DNA of 64,000 bases from Streptomyces marincola (GCF_020410765.1 NZ_CP084541.1:4049001-4113000), one strand, 5' to 3'. Shown: positions 28,029 through 39,201, numbered from the stretch's first letter. Translations and numbers: made by a program. Notes: generated from the letters alone by a model not told the origin.

Positions 28029-28046
28029 TGGAACGCAACCGTTCCA
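28029..28046. promoter_or_regulatory. TetR operator 2
   Basis: TGGAACG-CAAC-CGTTCCA is a perfect 7-bp palindrome with the same half-site as operator 1; the centres are 39 bp apart. On the minus strand TTGCGT inside this site and TACGTT about 18 bp further on could be the -35 and -10 of the TetR promoter, so both operators would block transcription. Confidence 0.75.
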
Positions 28047-28138
28047 CTCCGGTGTGCCGTGCCGGGGGAGAACCCCACCGTGCGGCGGCGGGTCCGCCCG
28101 ATGGCGGCCGGGCGCCGCAGGGCGGCAGGGTGGGCGGC

Positions 28139-29362
28139 GTGAAAAACACGCGAACGACGAGAACGACGAGAACGACGCGAACGACGAGGAAGACGAGGAG
28201 CCGCGCCCGTCGGGCGGCGGCGTTGGGCATCGCGGTGCTGATCGCGGGCCCGGTGGCGGCGGGCGGCGCGGCGGCGGCCCCGGGCGGGACGGCCGGCGAC
28301 CGGCTGCGGCACGATGCCGAGGCGATCACGGCCACCGGCGTGACCGGCGTCCAGGCCCGGGTGACCGGGGCCGACGGCCGGGTGCACACCGCGACCGCGG
28401 GGGTGGCCGACCTCCGCACCGGGCGCCAGGTCCCGCCGGACGGCCACTTCCGGATCGGCAGCACGAACAAGACCCTGGTGGCGGCCGTCGTGCTGCAACT
28501 CGCGAGCGAGGGCGCGCTGTCGCTCGACGACAGCGTGGCGGAGTGGCTGCCCGGCGTCGTGGGCGGAGAGCACGACGGCGATCGCATCACCCTGCGCGCG
28601 CTGCTCCAGCACACCGGCGGCGTGTACGACGGGGCCTACCCGAGCCGCGGCGGCTCGGCCGCGCACTACTACGCGAGCCGGTACGACGTGCACACCCCCG
28701 AGGAGATCGTGGCCGCCGCCATGCGCCACGAGCCCGCGTTCGAGCCCGGCGCGCGCTGGGGCTACTCCAACACCGGCTACGTCCTGCTCGGCATGGTCAT
28801 CGAACGGGCCACGGGCCGGCCCTGGCACGCGGAGGTGCGCGACCGCGTCCTGGAGCCCCTGCGCATGTGGGACACGTACTGGCCCGGGCGTTCGCCCTCG
28901 CTGCCCCTTCCGCACGCGCGCGGCTACACGCGCTTCGCGCCCGGCGAGGACCTGGTGGACACCACGCGGCTGATCGACGCGGACGCCTCCGGCGGATACG
29001 TGTCGACCACGGCCGACCTCGACCGGTTCGCGCGGGCGCTGTTCGACGGCACCCTGCTCGACGAGGAGGCGCTGGCGGAGCTGACGCACACCGTGCCCGT
29101 CGAGGAGGAGGGCAACCCCTGGCCCGACGCCGGCTACGGCCTCGGGCTGTTCTCGCGGCCCCTGCCCTGCGGCGGCACGGCCTGGATCCCCAGCGGCGAC
29201 CAGATCGGCTGGAAGACGCGCGTCGGGGTCAGTGCGGACGGGCGGCGCAGCGTGGTGGTGTCGATGTCCACCCAGCTCCAGGACTCGGCCGAGAGCGCGC
29301 TGCGCCAGGAGGCCGCGGCCACCGCGCTCATCGACAACGCCCTGTGCGCCGAAGAGGACTGA
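28139..29362 (+). CDS. Secreted serine hydrolase, class C beta-lactamase/DD-carboxypeptidase family
   Basis: The 407-residue product has an arginine-threonine-rich N-terminus (four RTT units) before a hydrophobic signal sequence (AAALGIAVLIAGPVAAGGAAAAP), so it is exported. The catalytic motifs are S108-T-N-K111 and Y209-S-N (WGYSNTGY), with the third motif near GDQIGWKTRVG. These define penicillin-recognising enzymes; D-alanyl-D-alanine carboxypeptidase or esterase activity are both possible. GTG 28139 is chosen because a GGCAGGG lies upstream and it best precedes the basic signal-peptide region. It is divergent from TetR, whose operators may also affect it. Confidence 0.85.
   Translation: MKNTRTTRTTRTTRTTRKTRSRARRAAALGIAVLIAGPVAAGGAAAAPGGTAGDRLRHDAEAITATGVTGVQARVTGADGRVHTATAGVADLRTGRQVPPDGHFRIGSTNKTLVAAVVLQLASEGALSLDDSVAEWLPGVVGGEHDGDRITLRALLQHTGGVYDGAYPSRGGSAAHYYASRYDVHTPEEIVAAAMRHEPAFEPGARWGYSNTGYVLLGMVIERATGRPWHAEVRDRVLEPLRMWDTYWPGRSPSLPLPHARGYTRFAPGEDLVDTTRLIDADASGGYVSTTADLDRFARALFDGTLLDEEALAELTHTVPVEEEGNPWPDAGYGLGLFSRPLPCGGTAWIPSGDQIGWKTRVGVSADGRRSVVVSMSTQLQDSAESALRQEAAATALIDNALCAEED
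28151..28187 (+). repeat. 9-bp tandem repeat, GAACGACGA type
   Basis: Four near-perfect copies of a 9-bp unit code for the (RTT)n basic run at the start of the secreted hydrolase. Copy number changes would lengthen the signal peptide's basic region in steps of three residues. Confidence 0.85.
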
Positions 29363-29380
29363 CGCGCACCCGCCGGGGCC

Positions 29381-30343
29381 TCAGTCGCTGAGCGCGGCGG
29401 CCCTGGGCCGGTCGGCCGGGGCGGCGGCGCTGCTGGCCACCGTGCGGCGCGAGCGCCGGGCCCGCCGCAGCACGTCCCAGGTCAGCACGCACAGGGCGAC
29501 CCACACCAGCACGAACCCGGCCCAGCGCTCCGGCGGCATCTCCTCGCCGAAGGCGAACAGGCCGAGCAGGAACATGGTGGTCGGCGCGATGTACTGCATC
29601 AGGCCGACCGTGGACAGCGGCAGGCGGACCGCCGCCGCGCCGAAGAAGATCAGCGGCAGCGCGGTGGCCAGGCCGCTGACCACAAGCAGCAGCGCGTGTC
29701 CCGTGCCCTCGCTCGTGAACGTGCTGTCGCCCCGGGCGCCGAGCACCGCGAGGAACACGACGGCCGGCAGGAACTGGATCGCGGAGTCGGCGGTGAAGCC
29801 CTGGAGGCCGTCGAGGGCGGTCTTCTTCTTCGTGAGGCTGTACAGGGCGAAGGTCGTGCTGAGGATCAGCGAGATCCACGGCACCTCGCCGTAGGCGACG
29901 CTCATCACCACCACGGCCGAGGCGCCGATGCCGACCGCGGCCCACTGCGTGCGGCGCAGGCGCTCCCCGAGCAGCAGCACGCCCATCGCGATGGTCAGCA
30001 GCGGGTTGATGAAGTAGCCGAGCGAGGCTTCGAGCACCCGGTCGTGGGCCACGGCCCAGATGAACAGGTACCAGTTCACCGTGATCAGCGAGGCCGACAG
30101 CAGCAGCAGCCCGAGCCTGGCGGGCTGCCGCAGCAGCGGGCGTATCCAGGACCAGCTGCGCACCAGCGCGAGCAGCAGCAGCGCCGTCGGCAGCGACCAC
30201 AGCATGCGGTGGGCCAGCACTTCCTCCGCGCCGGTGTCGGACAGCAGCTCCCAGTACAGGGGCAGCAGGCCCCACAGGCCGAACGCCGCGAACCCGTACA
30301 CGAGTCCGGAACGCCCGGCCACGCCCCCGCCTGTCGCCACCAC
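29381..30343 (-). CDS. rarD: EamA/RarD family transporter
   Basis: RarD proteins belong to the drug/metabolite transporter superfamily. The 320-residue product has ten membrane helices arranged as two EamA repeats, with signatures FGLWGLLPLYWELL (first helix), LITVNWYLFIWAV and PLSTVGLMQYIAPTTMFLLG. The substrate is unknown in this group. It converges with the secreted hydrolase gene (stops 18 bases apart). A hydrophilic 25-residue tail rich in Arg and Ala ends the protein. Confidence 0.92.
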   Translation of the reverse strand: MVATGGGVAGRSGLVYGFAAFGLWGLLPLYWELLSDTGAEEVLAHRMLWSLPTALLLLALVRSWSWIRPLLRQPARLGLLLLSASLITVNWYLFIWAVAHDRVLEASLGYFINPLLTIAMGVLLLGERLRRTQWAAVGIGASAVVVMSVAYGEVPWISLILSTTFALYSLTKKKTALDGLQGFTADSAIQFLPAVVFLAVLGARGDSTFTSEGTGHALLLVVSGLATALPLIFFGAAAVRLPLSTVGLMQYIAPTTMFLLGLFAFGEEMPPERWAGFVLVWVALCVLTWDVLRRARRSRRTVASSAAAPADRPRAAALSD

Positions 30344-30416
30344 TGCCTCCCGCTACCGTTCGACCGACACCCAGAAGGTAACGGCGGGCAGCGGGTTTGT
30401 CATTCCCGTTACTCCC

Positions 30417-30452
30417 TGACGGTGCTGACGGTACTGACCGTACGGGCGGTGC
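30417..30452. repeat. 9-bp tandem repeat, CTGACGGTN type
   Basis: Four units of 9 bases (CTGACGGTG, CTGACGGTA, CTGACCGTA, CGGGCGGTG) with increasing divergence, in the non-coding DNA between rarD and korB. Confidence 0.75.
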
Positions 30453-30486
30453 TGTCGGGCGCGGGCCGGGCGGTCGGCCGACCGGC

Positions 30487-33472
<2,986 letters not shown>

Positions 33473-33560
33473 TGCTGTAGCCCTCCTTCGAGGCGGCTCG
33501 TGTCAGCCATGGTACGCGGGTAAGGATTGCCTTCCCTGGGCTGATCACATCATGGACGCG

Positions 33561-33576
33561 GGCGGCCGAGGCCGCC
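33561..33576. terminator. Hairpin between response regulator and korA
   Basis: A perfect 6-bp stem GGCGGC/GCCGCC with a CGAG loop lies downstream of the response regulator. It lacks a T run, so it may only weaken read-through into korA. Confidence 0.35.
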
Positions 33577-33660
33577 GTTCAGCACCGCTCCGACCCCCCT
33601 GAAGCCCTGGTGGGAACGCGTCGCGCCCCACCGTTCCGGCGTCCAGCCTGACAGCCGCGG

Positions 33661-34320
33661 TCAGGAATTGAGATAGGTGAGAACCGCCAGAACCCGCCGG
33701 TGATCTGTGTCACTCTGTGCCAAGCCCAGCTTCATGAAGATGTTGCTCACGTGCTTTTCCACCGCACCGTGGCTGACCACGAGTTGCCGCGCGATGGCGG
33801 AGTTCGTGCGCCCCTCCGCCATAAGTCCTAGGACTTCTCCCTCTCTGGGCGTGAGACCGGCCAGCACGTGCTGTTTCCTGCTGCGGCCGAGCAGCTGCGC
33901 CACGACCTCGGGATCGAGCGCCGTACCGCCCGCGGCCACGCGGGACACCGCCTCGACGAACTCGCCGACGTCCGCGACCCGGTCCTTCAGCAGGTACCCG
34001 ATGCCCCGGCTCGACCCGGCGATCAGCTCCGTCGCGTACTGCTCCTCGACGTACTGCGAAAGGACCAGGACCCCGAGATCCGGGTAGCGCTGCCGCAGCT
34101 GGACCGCCGCCCGCACGCCCTCGTCGGTGTGCGTCGGGGGCATCCGGACGTCGGCCACCACGACGTCGGGCGCGGCGCCCGCGTCCGCGAGCCGGCGCAC
34201 CGCCGCGATCAGCGCCTCCCCGTCCCCCACGCCCGCGACGACCTCGTGCCCCCGGTCGTTCAGCAGGCGGGTCAGCCCCTCCCGCAGCAGCACCGAGTCC
34301 TCGGCGATGACTACCCGCAC
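33661..34320 (-). CDS. NarL/LuxR-type response regulator
   Basis: The 219-residue product has a receiver domain with acidic residues E7-D8, the phosphoacceptor D57 (VVVADVRMP) and K112 in LLKDR. A LuxR-type helix-turn-helix follows at about 155-200 (LTPREGEVLGLMAEGRTNSAIARQLVVS). It is transcribed after two sensor kinases (34415 and 35716) on the same strand, 94 bases from the second, which makes it their probable partner. The inverted repeat upstream of the kinases at 37021 is a candidate binding site. Confidence 0.92.
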   Translation of the reverse strand: MRVVIAEDSVLLREGLTRLLNDRGHEVVAGVGDGEALIAAVRRLADAGAAPDVVVADVRMPPTHTDEGVRAAVQLRQRYPDLGVLVLSQYVEEQYATELIAGSSRGIGYLLKDRVADVGEFVEAVSRVAAGGTALDPEVVAQLLGRSRKQHVLAGLTPREGEVLGLMAEGRTNSAIARQLVVSHGAVEKHVSNIFMKLGLAQSDTDHRRVLAVLTYLNS

Positions 34321-34414
34321 GTCCCTCTCCCCGCTCGCCCTCGCGCCCGCACGGCCGCGTCCGTGCGCGGCCGTGCGTGTCCGTGTCCGCGCCGGCGCGG
34401 ACCACCGCAGGATC

Positions 34415-35719
34415 TCACCTCGCGGCGGCGGCGGTCGTGGCGTGGTCGCGCCAGGGGAGTTGGGCGGTGATGGTGGTGGGGCCGCCGGTGGGGGAGGTGA
34501 TGGTGAGGAGGCCGTCGACGGCGGTGAGGCGTTCTGCGAGGCCGGCGAGTCCGGTGCCTGTGGTGGGGTTGGCGCCGCCGTGGCCGTCGTCGGTGATGTG
34601 GAGCATGAGGTGGTTTCCGGTGTGCCAGGCGTCGATGGTGGCGTGGGTGGCGTTGCTGTGTTTGCTGATGTTCTGGAGGAGTTCTGATGCGGTGTAGTAG
34701 GCGATGCCTTCGATGGCGGGGGCGGGGCGGTGGGGGAGGTCGACGGTGACGGTGACGGGGACGGTGCAGCGGGAGGCGATGGCGGAGAGTGCGGGGCCGA
34801 GGCCGCGGTCGGTGAGGATGGCGGGGTGGATGCCGCGGGCGAGGTCGCGGAGTTCTTGGAGGGCGAGTTTCACTTCGCCGTGGGCTTCGTCGACCATGCG
34901 GGCGGCTGCTTGGGGGTCGTGGGTGAGTTTTTCCTTGGCGAGGCCGAGGTCCATGGCGAGGGCGACGAGGCGGGCCTGGGCGCCGTCGTGCAGGTCGCGT
35001 TCGATGCGGCGCAGATCGGCCGCCGAGGCGTCCACCACCACGGAACGATCCGATTCCAGCTGCCGCACCCGCGAGGCCGCGGCCGAGGGGCCGAGCAGCC
35101 CGCCCACGAGCAGCCGGTCCACCACGGCCATCCCGCGGATGAGCCACGCGCCCGCGATCAGCGTCAGCAGGCCGAACACGGCCACCAGGACCGCCTCGGG
35201 CGGGCTGTCCCAGACCCAGCCGCCGCCCTCGCCGTCGACGTTCACGCCGGGACCGGGCTCGTCGGTGTACCGCTCGATGGTCCAGAACCACAGCGGGAAC
35301 GTCAGCATCCCCCACCCGGCCGCCCAGAACACCGCGACCACCGTGAACGTGAACAGCGCCCACGGCAGGTGCACCAGCGCGTAGGCGGCGGCGCGCCACG
35401 ACGCGTTGTCGCGCAGCACCGCGAGCGTCCAGGCCAGCGGCCCGCCGCGGCCGTCGCGCGGGCGCGGGCGCTCGGGCCGCGGCACGTTCATGCCCAGGAG
35501 CAGGCGGGCCCGGGCGCGCTCCGCGTCGCCGAACGCGCGCAGCGTGAGCAGCGTCAGCGCCATCAGCGGCAGTCCGACGAACGTGATCAGCAGGCCCGCG
35601 CTCACCGCGAGGCCGCTGACTGCCAGCACGAAGCCGCAGATCGCCATCGGCAGATTGAGCAGCGCGTGCGCGCCCTCCCGCAGCGTGCGCAACTGGAAGG
35701 GCATGCGCAGGGTGTTCAT
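34415..35719 (-). CDS. Sensor histidine kinase 1 (HisKA_3/NarX-like)
   Basis: The 434-residue product begins with a putative sensor domain made of four membrane helices (about residues 1-200, including a LLNLPMAICGFVLAVSGLAV segment). A HisKA_3 dimerisation domain follows with the phosphoacceptor H244 in IERDLHDGAQARLV, and then an ATPase domain with the N-box (LLQNISKHSN). Residues about 220-427 are identical to kinase 2. ATG 35719 overlaps the kinase 2 stop by ATGA, so the two are co-translated. The longest open frame in this region runs on upstream through kinase 2 in another frame and is not one gene. Confidence 0.9.
   Translation of the reverse strand: MNTLRMPFQLRTLREGAHALLNLPMAICGFVLAVSGLAVSAGLLITFVGLPLMALTLLTLRAFGDAERARARLLLGMNVPRPERPRPRDGRGGPLAWTLAVLRDNASWRAAAYALVHLPWALFTFTVVAVFWAAGWGMLTFPLWFWTIERYTDEPGPGVNVDGEGGGWVWDSPPEAVLVAVFGLLTLIAGAWLIRGMAVVDRLLVGGLLGPSAAASRVRQLESDRSVVVDASAADLRRIERDLHDGAQARLVALAMDLGLAKEKLTHDPQAAARMVDEAHGEVKLALQELRDLARGIHPAILTDRGLGPALSAIASRCTVPVTVTVDLPHRPAPAIEGIAYYTASELLQNISKHSNATHATIDAWHTGNHLMLHITDDGHGGANPTTGTGLAGLAERLTAVDGLLTITSPTGGPTTITAQLPWRDHATTAAAAR
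34440..35061. repeat. 622-bp direct repeat, copy in kinase 1
   Basis: Matched without difference to 35777-36398 in the stretches I compared line by line, with an offset of 1337. It covers the HisKA_3 and ATPase domains. Outside the block the genes share little sequence. Confidence 0.93.
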
Positions 35720-36966
35720 CGGACGGTCCCTTTCTCGTCGTGCCCGGCGTTCTCGTTCGGCTCGCCCGGTGCCGGTGCGTGGTCGCGCCAGGGGAGTTGG
35801 GCGGTGATGGTGGTGGGGCCGCCGGTGGGGGAGGTGATGGTGAGGAGGCCGTCGACGGCGGTGAGGCGTTCTGCGAGGCCGGCGAGTCCGGTGCCTGTGG
35901 TGGGGTTGGCGCCGCCGTGGCCGTCGTCGGTGATGTGGAGCATGAGGTGGTTTCCGGTGTGCCAGGCGTCGATGGTGGCGTGGGTGGCGTTGCTGTGTTT
36001 GCTGATGTTCTGGAGGAGTTCTGATGCGGTGTAGTAGGCGATGCCTTCGATGGCGGGGGCGGGGCGGTGGGGGAGGTCGACGGTGACGGTGACGGGGACG
36101 GTGCAGCGGGAGGCGATGGCGGAGAGTGCGGGGCCGAGGCCGCGGTCGGTGAGGATGGCGGGGTGGATGCCGCGGGCGAGGTCGCGGAGTTCTTGGAGGG
36201 CGAGTTTCACTTCGCCGTGGGCTTCGTCGACCATGCGGGCGGCTGCTTGGGGGTCGTGGGTGAGTTTTTCCTTGGCGAGGCCGAGGTCCATGGCGAGGGC
36301 GACGAGGCGGGCCTGGGCGCCGTCGTGCAGGTCGCGTTCGATGCGGCGCAGATCGGCCGCCGAGGCGTCCACCACCACGGAACGATCCGATTCCAGCTCG
36401 GCGATGCGCCGTTCCAGCCCGTCCGACGGGCCGAGCAGCGAGCGGACCAGCGCCCGGTCCACGTTCGTCGCCCAGCGGGCCAGCCAGGGCAGCAGCGGCC
36501 AGGCGACGAAGTACGCCATGATCGTCAGCCAGCAGGTCAGCGTCGTCCAGGGCAGCCTGACCACGAAGAACAGCGCGGAACGCCAGCCCACCGGGTCCTT
36601 CAGCGCCGTCCACAGCCAGGGGAAGAAGCCGCTGTCCCGGCCGGCGCGCAACGCGCTCGGCTCCTCGACCGCCACCCGCAGCAACGCGCGGGCGCGCGCC
36701 CGTTCCCACGCGCCGAGGCGCCGGCACCCGGCGAGGCCGAGGGCCAGCACGGGCAGCCCCACGACGGTGACCGAGGTGAGCACGCCGGCGAAGATCCACG
36801 ACGTGACGTAGACGGACGCGATCAGGTCGGCCGGCCAACTGGACACCAGGTAGGCGCACTCCCGCCAGGTCTGCCGGGCCAGCGGGGAACGCGGCGGCGG
36901 GAGCGTGCCGTCGTCCCGCGCCGTGCCGTCGTCCCGTGGGCCGGGCGGGGCGGATGGGCTGGTCAT
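35716..36966 (-). CDS. Sensor histidine kinase 2 (HisKA_3/NarX-like)
   Basis: The 416-residue product has the same layout as kinase 1: a membrane sensor region with a distinct sequence (about residues 35-175), HisKA_3 with H214 in IERDLHDGAQ, and an ATPase domain. From about residue 190 to 396 it is identical to kinase 1, and it then ends with a unique tail (APAPGEPNENAGHDEKGTVR). ATG 36966 opens the operon of kinase 2, kinase 1 and the response regulator. It is divergent from nuoA2. The sensor halves differ, so the pair may feed two signals into one response regulator. Confidence 0.9.
   Translation of the reverse strand: MTSPSAPPGPRDDGTARDDGTLPPPRSPLARQTWRECAYLVSSWPADLIASVYVTSWIFAGVLTSVTVVGLPVLALGLAGCRRLGAWERARARALLRVAVEEPSALRAGRDSGFFPWLWTALKDPVGWRSALFFVVRLPWTTLTCWLTIMAYFVAWPLLPWLARWATNVDRALVRSLLGPSDGLERRIAELESDRSVVVDASAADLRRIERDLHDGAQARLVALAMDLGLAKEKLTHDPQAAARMVDEAHGEVKLALQELRDLARGIHPAILTDRGLGPALSAIASRCTVPVTVTVDLPHRPAPAIEGIAYYTASELLQNISKHSNATHATIDAWHTGNHLMLHITDDGHGGANPTTGTGLAGLAERLTAVDGLLTITSPTGGPTTITAQLPWRDHAPAPGEPNENAGHDEKGTVR
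35777..36398. repeat. 622-bp direct repeat, copy in kinase 2
   Basis: Second copy of the block at 34440-35061. Both ends are sharp: the sequences diverge within one base outside 35777 and 36398. This suggests gene conversion or a recent unequal exchange. Confidence 0.93.
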
Positions 36967-37020
36967 GCCCCCAAGACTGCCGCGCGCCGCAGCGGCCTGC
37001 CATGGGGTGGGTCGGTCGCC

Positions 37021-37046
37021 CCGGGGTGGGGATTACCCCACCCCGG
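37021..37046. promoter_or_regulatory. 26-bp palindrome upstream of kinase 2 and nuoA2
   Basis: CCGGGGTGGGG-ATTA-CCCCACCCCGG is a perfect 11-bp inverted repeat, 55 bp upstream of kinase 2 and 170 bp upstream of nuoA2. It is the only strong palindrome in the 251-bp divergent intergenic region and is a candidate operator for the response regulator. The other landmark here is a possible -10 TAGACT (37147-37152) with a weak -35 (TGGTCA), for nuoA2. Confidence 0.55.
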
Positions 37047-37217
37047 CGCCGCCGGGCGCACCCGTTCCGCTCCCGCGCCGCCGCCGCGCGCCCGGCGCAC
37101 GGCCCGGCCCCGCCCGCGCAGTGGTCACAACCCGCCGGGGCTCGCCTAGACTCCCGTGCAGTCCCTTGTTCCCGGGGCCGCTCCACGGCCCCGCCCCCCG
37201 GTCGCCGGAGGCCGATC

Positions 37218-37589
37218 GTGCCCGACTACTTCCACGGCTACGCGGTCGTCGGCCTCGTGGCGGTGGTCGGCGTGCTGTTCGTCGCGGCGGCCTTCGGGGC
37301 CTCGGCCCTGCTGCGGCCCGCGGTGCCCACGCCGGAGAAGCTGCTGGTCTACGAGTGCGGTGTCGACCCCGTGGGCGAGGGCTGGGCCCACACGCAGGTG
37401 CGGTACTACCTCTACGCCTTCCTGTACGTGATCTTCGCCGTCGACGCGGTGTTCCTCTTCCCGTGGGCCACCGTTTTCGCCGAGGACGGCTTCGGCGCGG
37501 CCACGCTGGTGGAGATGTTCGTCTTCCTCGGCTTCCTGACCGTCGGCCTGCTCTACGCGTGGAAGAAGGGCGTTCTCACATGGACCTGA
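37218..37589 (+). CDS. nuoA2: NADH-quinone oxidoreductase subunit A, second cluster
   Basis: The 123-residue product has the three-helix NuoA layout, with VYECGVDPVGEGWAHTQV in the loop and YYLYAFLYVIFAVDAVFLFPW in the second part. GTG 37218 follows GGAGG by 6 bases. It begins a ten-gene operon that lacks nuoD, E, F and G. It overlaps nuoB2 by 10 bases. It is clearly diverged from nuoA of the first cluster, which rules out a recent copy. Confidence 0.95.
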   Translation: MPDYFHGYAVVGLVAVVGVLFVAAAFGASALLRPAVPTPEKLLVYECGVDPVGEGWAHTQVRYYLYAFLYVIFAVDAVFLFPWATVFAEDGFGAATLVEMFVFLGFLTVGLLYAWKKGVLTWT

Positions 37590-38128
37590 AGCCCGCCGGA
37601 GGGGCGTCCCGCGAGCCCGGGCCCCGGCTCGGCCCGCTGGCCAGGCTCGCGCCCGAGCCGATGAAGATCGTGCTGAACTGGGGCCGCCGCTACAGCCTGT
37701 GGGTGTTCAACTTCGGCCTCGCCTGCTGCGCGATCGAGTTCATCGCGGCCTCGATGTCGCGGCACGACTTCATCCGGCTCGGCGTCATCCCGTTCGCCCC
37801 AGGACCCAGGCAGGCCGACCTCATGGTCGTCTCCGGCACGGTCACCGACAAGATGGCGCCCGCGGTCAAGCGGCTCTACGAGCAGATGCCGGAACCGAAG
37901 TACGTCATCTCCTTCGGGGCCTGCTCCAACTGCGGCGGGCCCTACTGGGACTCGTACGCGGTCACCAAGGGCGTCGACCAGATCGTGCCCGTCGACGTGT
38001 ACGTGCCCGGCTGCCCGCCGCGCCCCGAGGCGCTGCTCCAGGGCATCCTCGCGCTCCAGCAGAAGATCGCGGACGAGTCCGTGTCCGAACGGTACGCGCC
38101 GCCCGCCGCCGGAACGGACGGCCGGTGA
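37580..38128 (+). CDS. nuoB2: NADH-quinone oxidoreductase subunit B, second cluster
   Basis: The 182-residue product keeps the N2 cluster ligands: the adjacent cysteines in LACCAIEF, a cysteine in GACSNCGG and one in PGCPPRPEA. The reductive end of the complex is therefore intact. ATG 37580 overlaps the nuoA2 stop. An N-terminal extension of about 30 residues is rich in Gly and Pro. It overlaps nuoC2 by GTGA. Confidence 0.95.
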   Translation: MDLKPAGGASREPGPRLGPLARLAPEPMKIVLNWGRRYSLWVFNFGLACCAIEFIAASMSRHDFIRLGVIPFAPGPRQADLMVVSGTVTDKMAPAVKRLYEQMPEPKYVISFGACSNCGGPYWDSYAVTKGVDQIVPVDVYVPGCPPRPEALLQGILALQQKIADESVSERYAPPAAGTDGR

Positions 38129-39201
38129 CCGCCGGCTGGCTGCCGCGCGAGCCCGCCGAGGTGTTCGGGGCGGGCGCCACGGCCGCTGAGGCGTACGGGG
38201 TCCTGACCGCCGACGTGCCCGCGGCCGGCTGGACCGCGGCGCTCACGGCCGCGCGCGACGGGCTGGGCTGCACGTTCTTCGACTGGCTCAGCGCCGTCGA
38301 CGAGCCGGGGACCGGCTTCCTCGTCCTCGCGCACGTCGTCGCCCTCGGCGCGCCGCCGCGCCGGCTGCTGCTGCGCACGGTGGTGCCGCACGAGGCCGCC
38401 GCGCTGCCCACGGCCACCGGCGTGTACGCGGGGGCGGCCTGGCACGAGCGCGAGACGCACGAGATGTTCGGGATCGACTTCCCCGGCCACCCCGGCCTCG
38501 CGCCGCTGCTGCTGCCCGACGCGTTCGAAGGGCACCCGCTGCGCAAGGACTTCGTGCTCGCGGCCCGTGTCGCCAAGGCGTGGCCCGGCGCCAAGGAGCC
38601 GGGCGAGCCGGGGCACGGCGGGCCCAGGCGCAGGCAGGCGCTGCCGCCCGGCGTGCCCGACCCGAACGAGTGGGGTCCGCTCAAGGGCCGCGCGCCCGCG
38701 GCGCCCGCCCGCCGCGCGCGTTCCGCCTCGGGCGCGGGCGGGGCGGCGGCCACGCCCGCGCCCGCGCCGGAGGGCGCGCCGCCCGGTGCGCCGGAGCGCG
38801 CGCCGGGGAGCGGGCGCGCCGCCCGCCCGGCCAGGCCGCGCAGGAACCGCTCCGCGAGCGGCGGTTCCGCGAGCCAGCGGGCCTCGGCCCCCGAGGCCGA
38901 GCTGCCGCCCGAGGCCGACGCGCCGCGGGAGAGCGATTCGCCCGAGCCCGGCGCCCGGCGCGGCGACTCCGCGCCGTGGCAGCCGCCGGGCCGTTCGGCC
39001 GCCGCCGGGCGGCGGTCCGGCGTCCGGCCCGCGCACGACGGCGCGGCCGGCCACGCTGCGGACGACGCGGGCGCCCACGACGGCACGGGCCCCGGCCCCG
39101 ACGGTGGGGGCACGGGCCCCGGCACCGACAGCGGGAGCACCGGTCCGGACACCGGCAGCACCGGCAGCACCGAAAGCGGCGCGGACGGGGGCGAGTACTG
39201 A
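38125..39201 (+). CDS. nuoC2: NADH-quinone oxidoreductase subunit C, second cluster, with long disordered tail
   Basis: The first 155 or so residues form the NuoC domain, with the signature WHERETHEMFGIDF (106-119) and GHPLRKDFVLAAR (136-148). The remaining 203 residues are low-complexity Ala/Pro/Gly/Arg/Ser sequence ending in Gly-Ser-Thr-Asp repeats (GTGPGPDGGGTGPGTDS). NuoC normally ends soon after the signature, so the tail is unusual. GTG 38125 overlaps nuoB2. No nuoD follows; the next gene is nuoH2, directly after the stop. Confidence 0.93.
   Translation: MTAGWLPREPAEVFGAGATAAEAYGVLTADVPAAGWTAALTAARDGLGCTFFDWLSAVDEPGTGFLVLAHVVALGAPPRRLLLRTVVPHEAAALPTATGVYAGAAWHERETHEMFGIDFPGHPGLAPLLLPDAFEGHPLRKDFVLAARVAKAWPGAKEPGEPGHGGPRRRQALPPGVPDPNEWGPLKGRAPAAPARRARSASGAGGAAATPAPAPEGAPPGAPERAPGSGRAARPARPRRNRSASGGSASQRASAPEAELPPEADAPRESDSPEPGARRGDSAPWQPPGRSAAAGRRSGVRPAHDGAAGHAADDAGAHDGTGPGPDGGGTGPGTDSGSTGPDTGSTGSTESGADGGEY

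Noticed and set aside
28151..28187. CRISPR-like repeats
   Set aside because: Units are 9 bp, contiguous and without spacers, and no cas gene is present.
33530..33550. Possible iron-box (DtxR/IdeR) site near korA: GGTAAGGATTGCCTTCC
   Set aside because: The AAGG/CCTT halves are only 4 bp apart, too close for the 19-bp IdeR palindrome.
37110..37152. Rex operator upstream of nuoA2
   Set aside because: Only a GTCACAA half-site is present; the partner TTGTGAA half-site is missing.
34415..37186. A single 923-residue kinase on the minus strand
   Set aside because: The frame only reads through kinase 2 out of frame before entering kinase 1. Two separate genes with an ATGA junction and normal domain layouts explain the sequence.
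38125..39201. A nuoD remnant in the long tail of nuoC2
   Set aside because: No NuoD motif (such as MGPQHPSTHG) appears in any frame of the tail.
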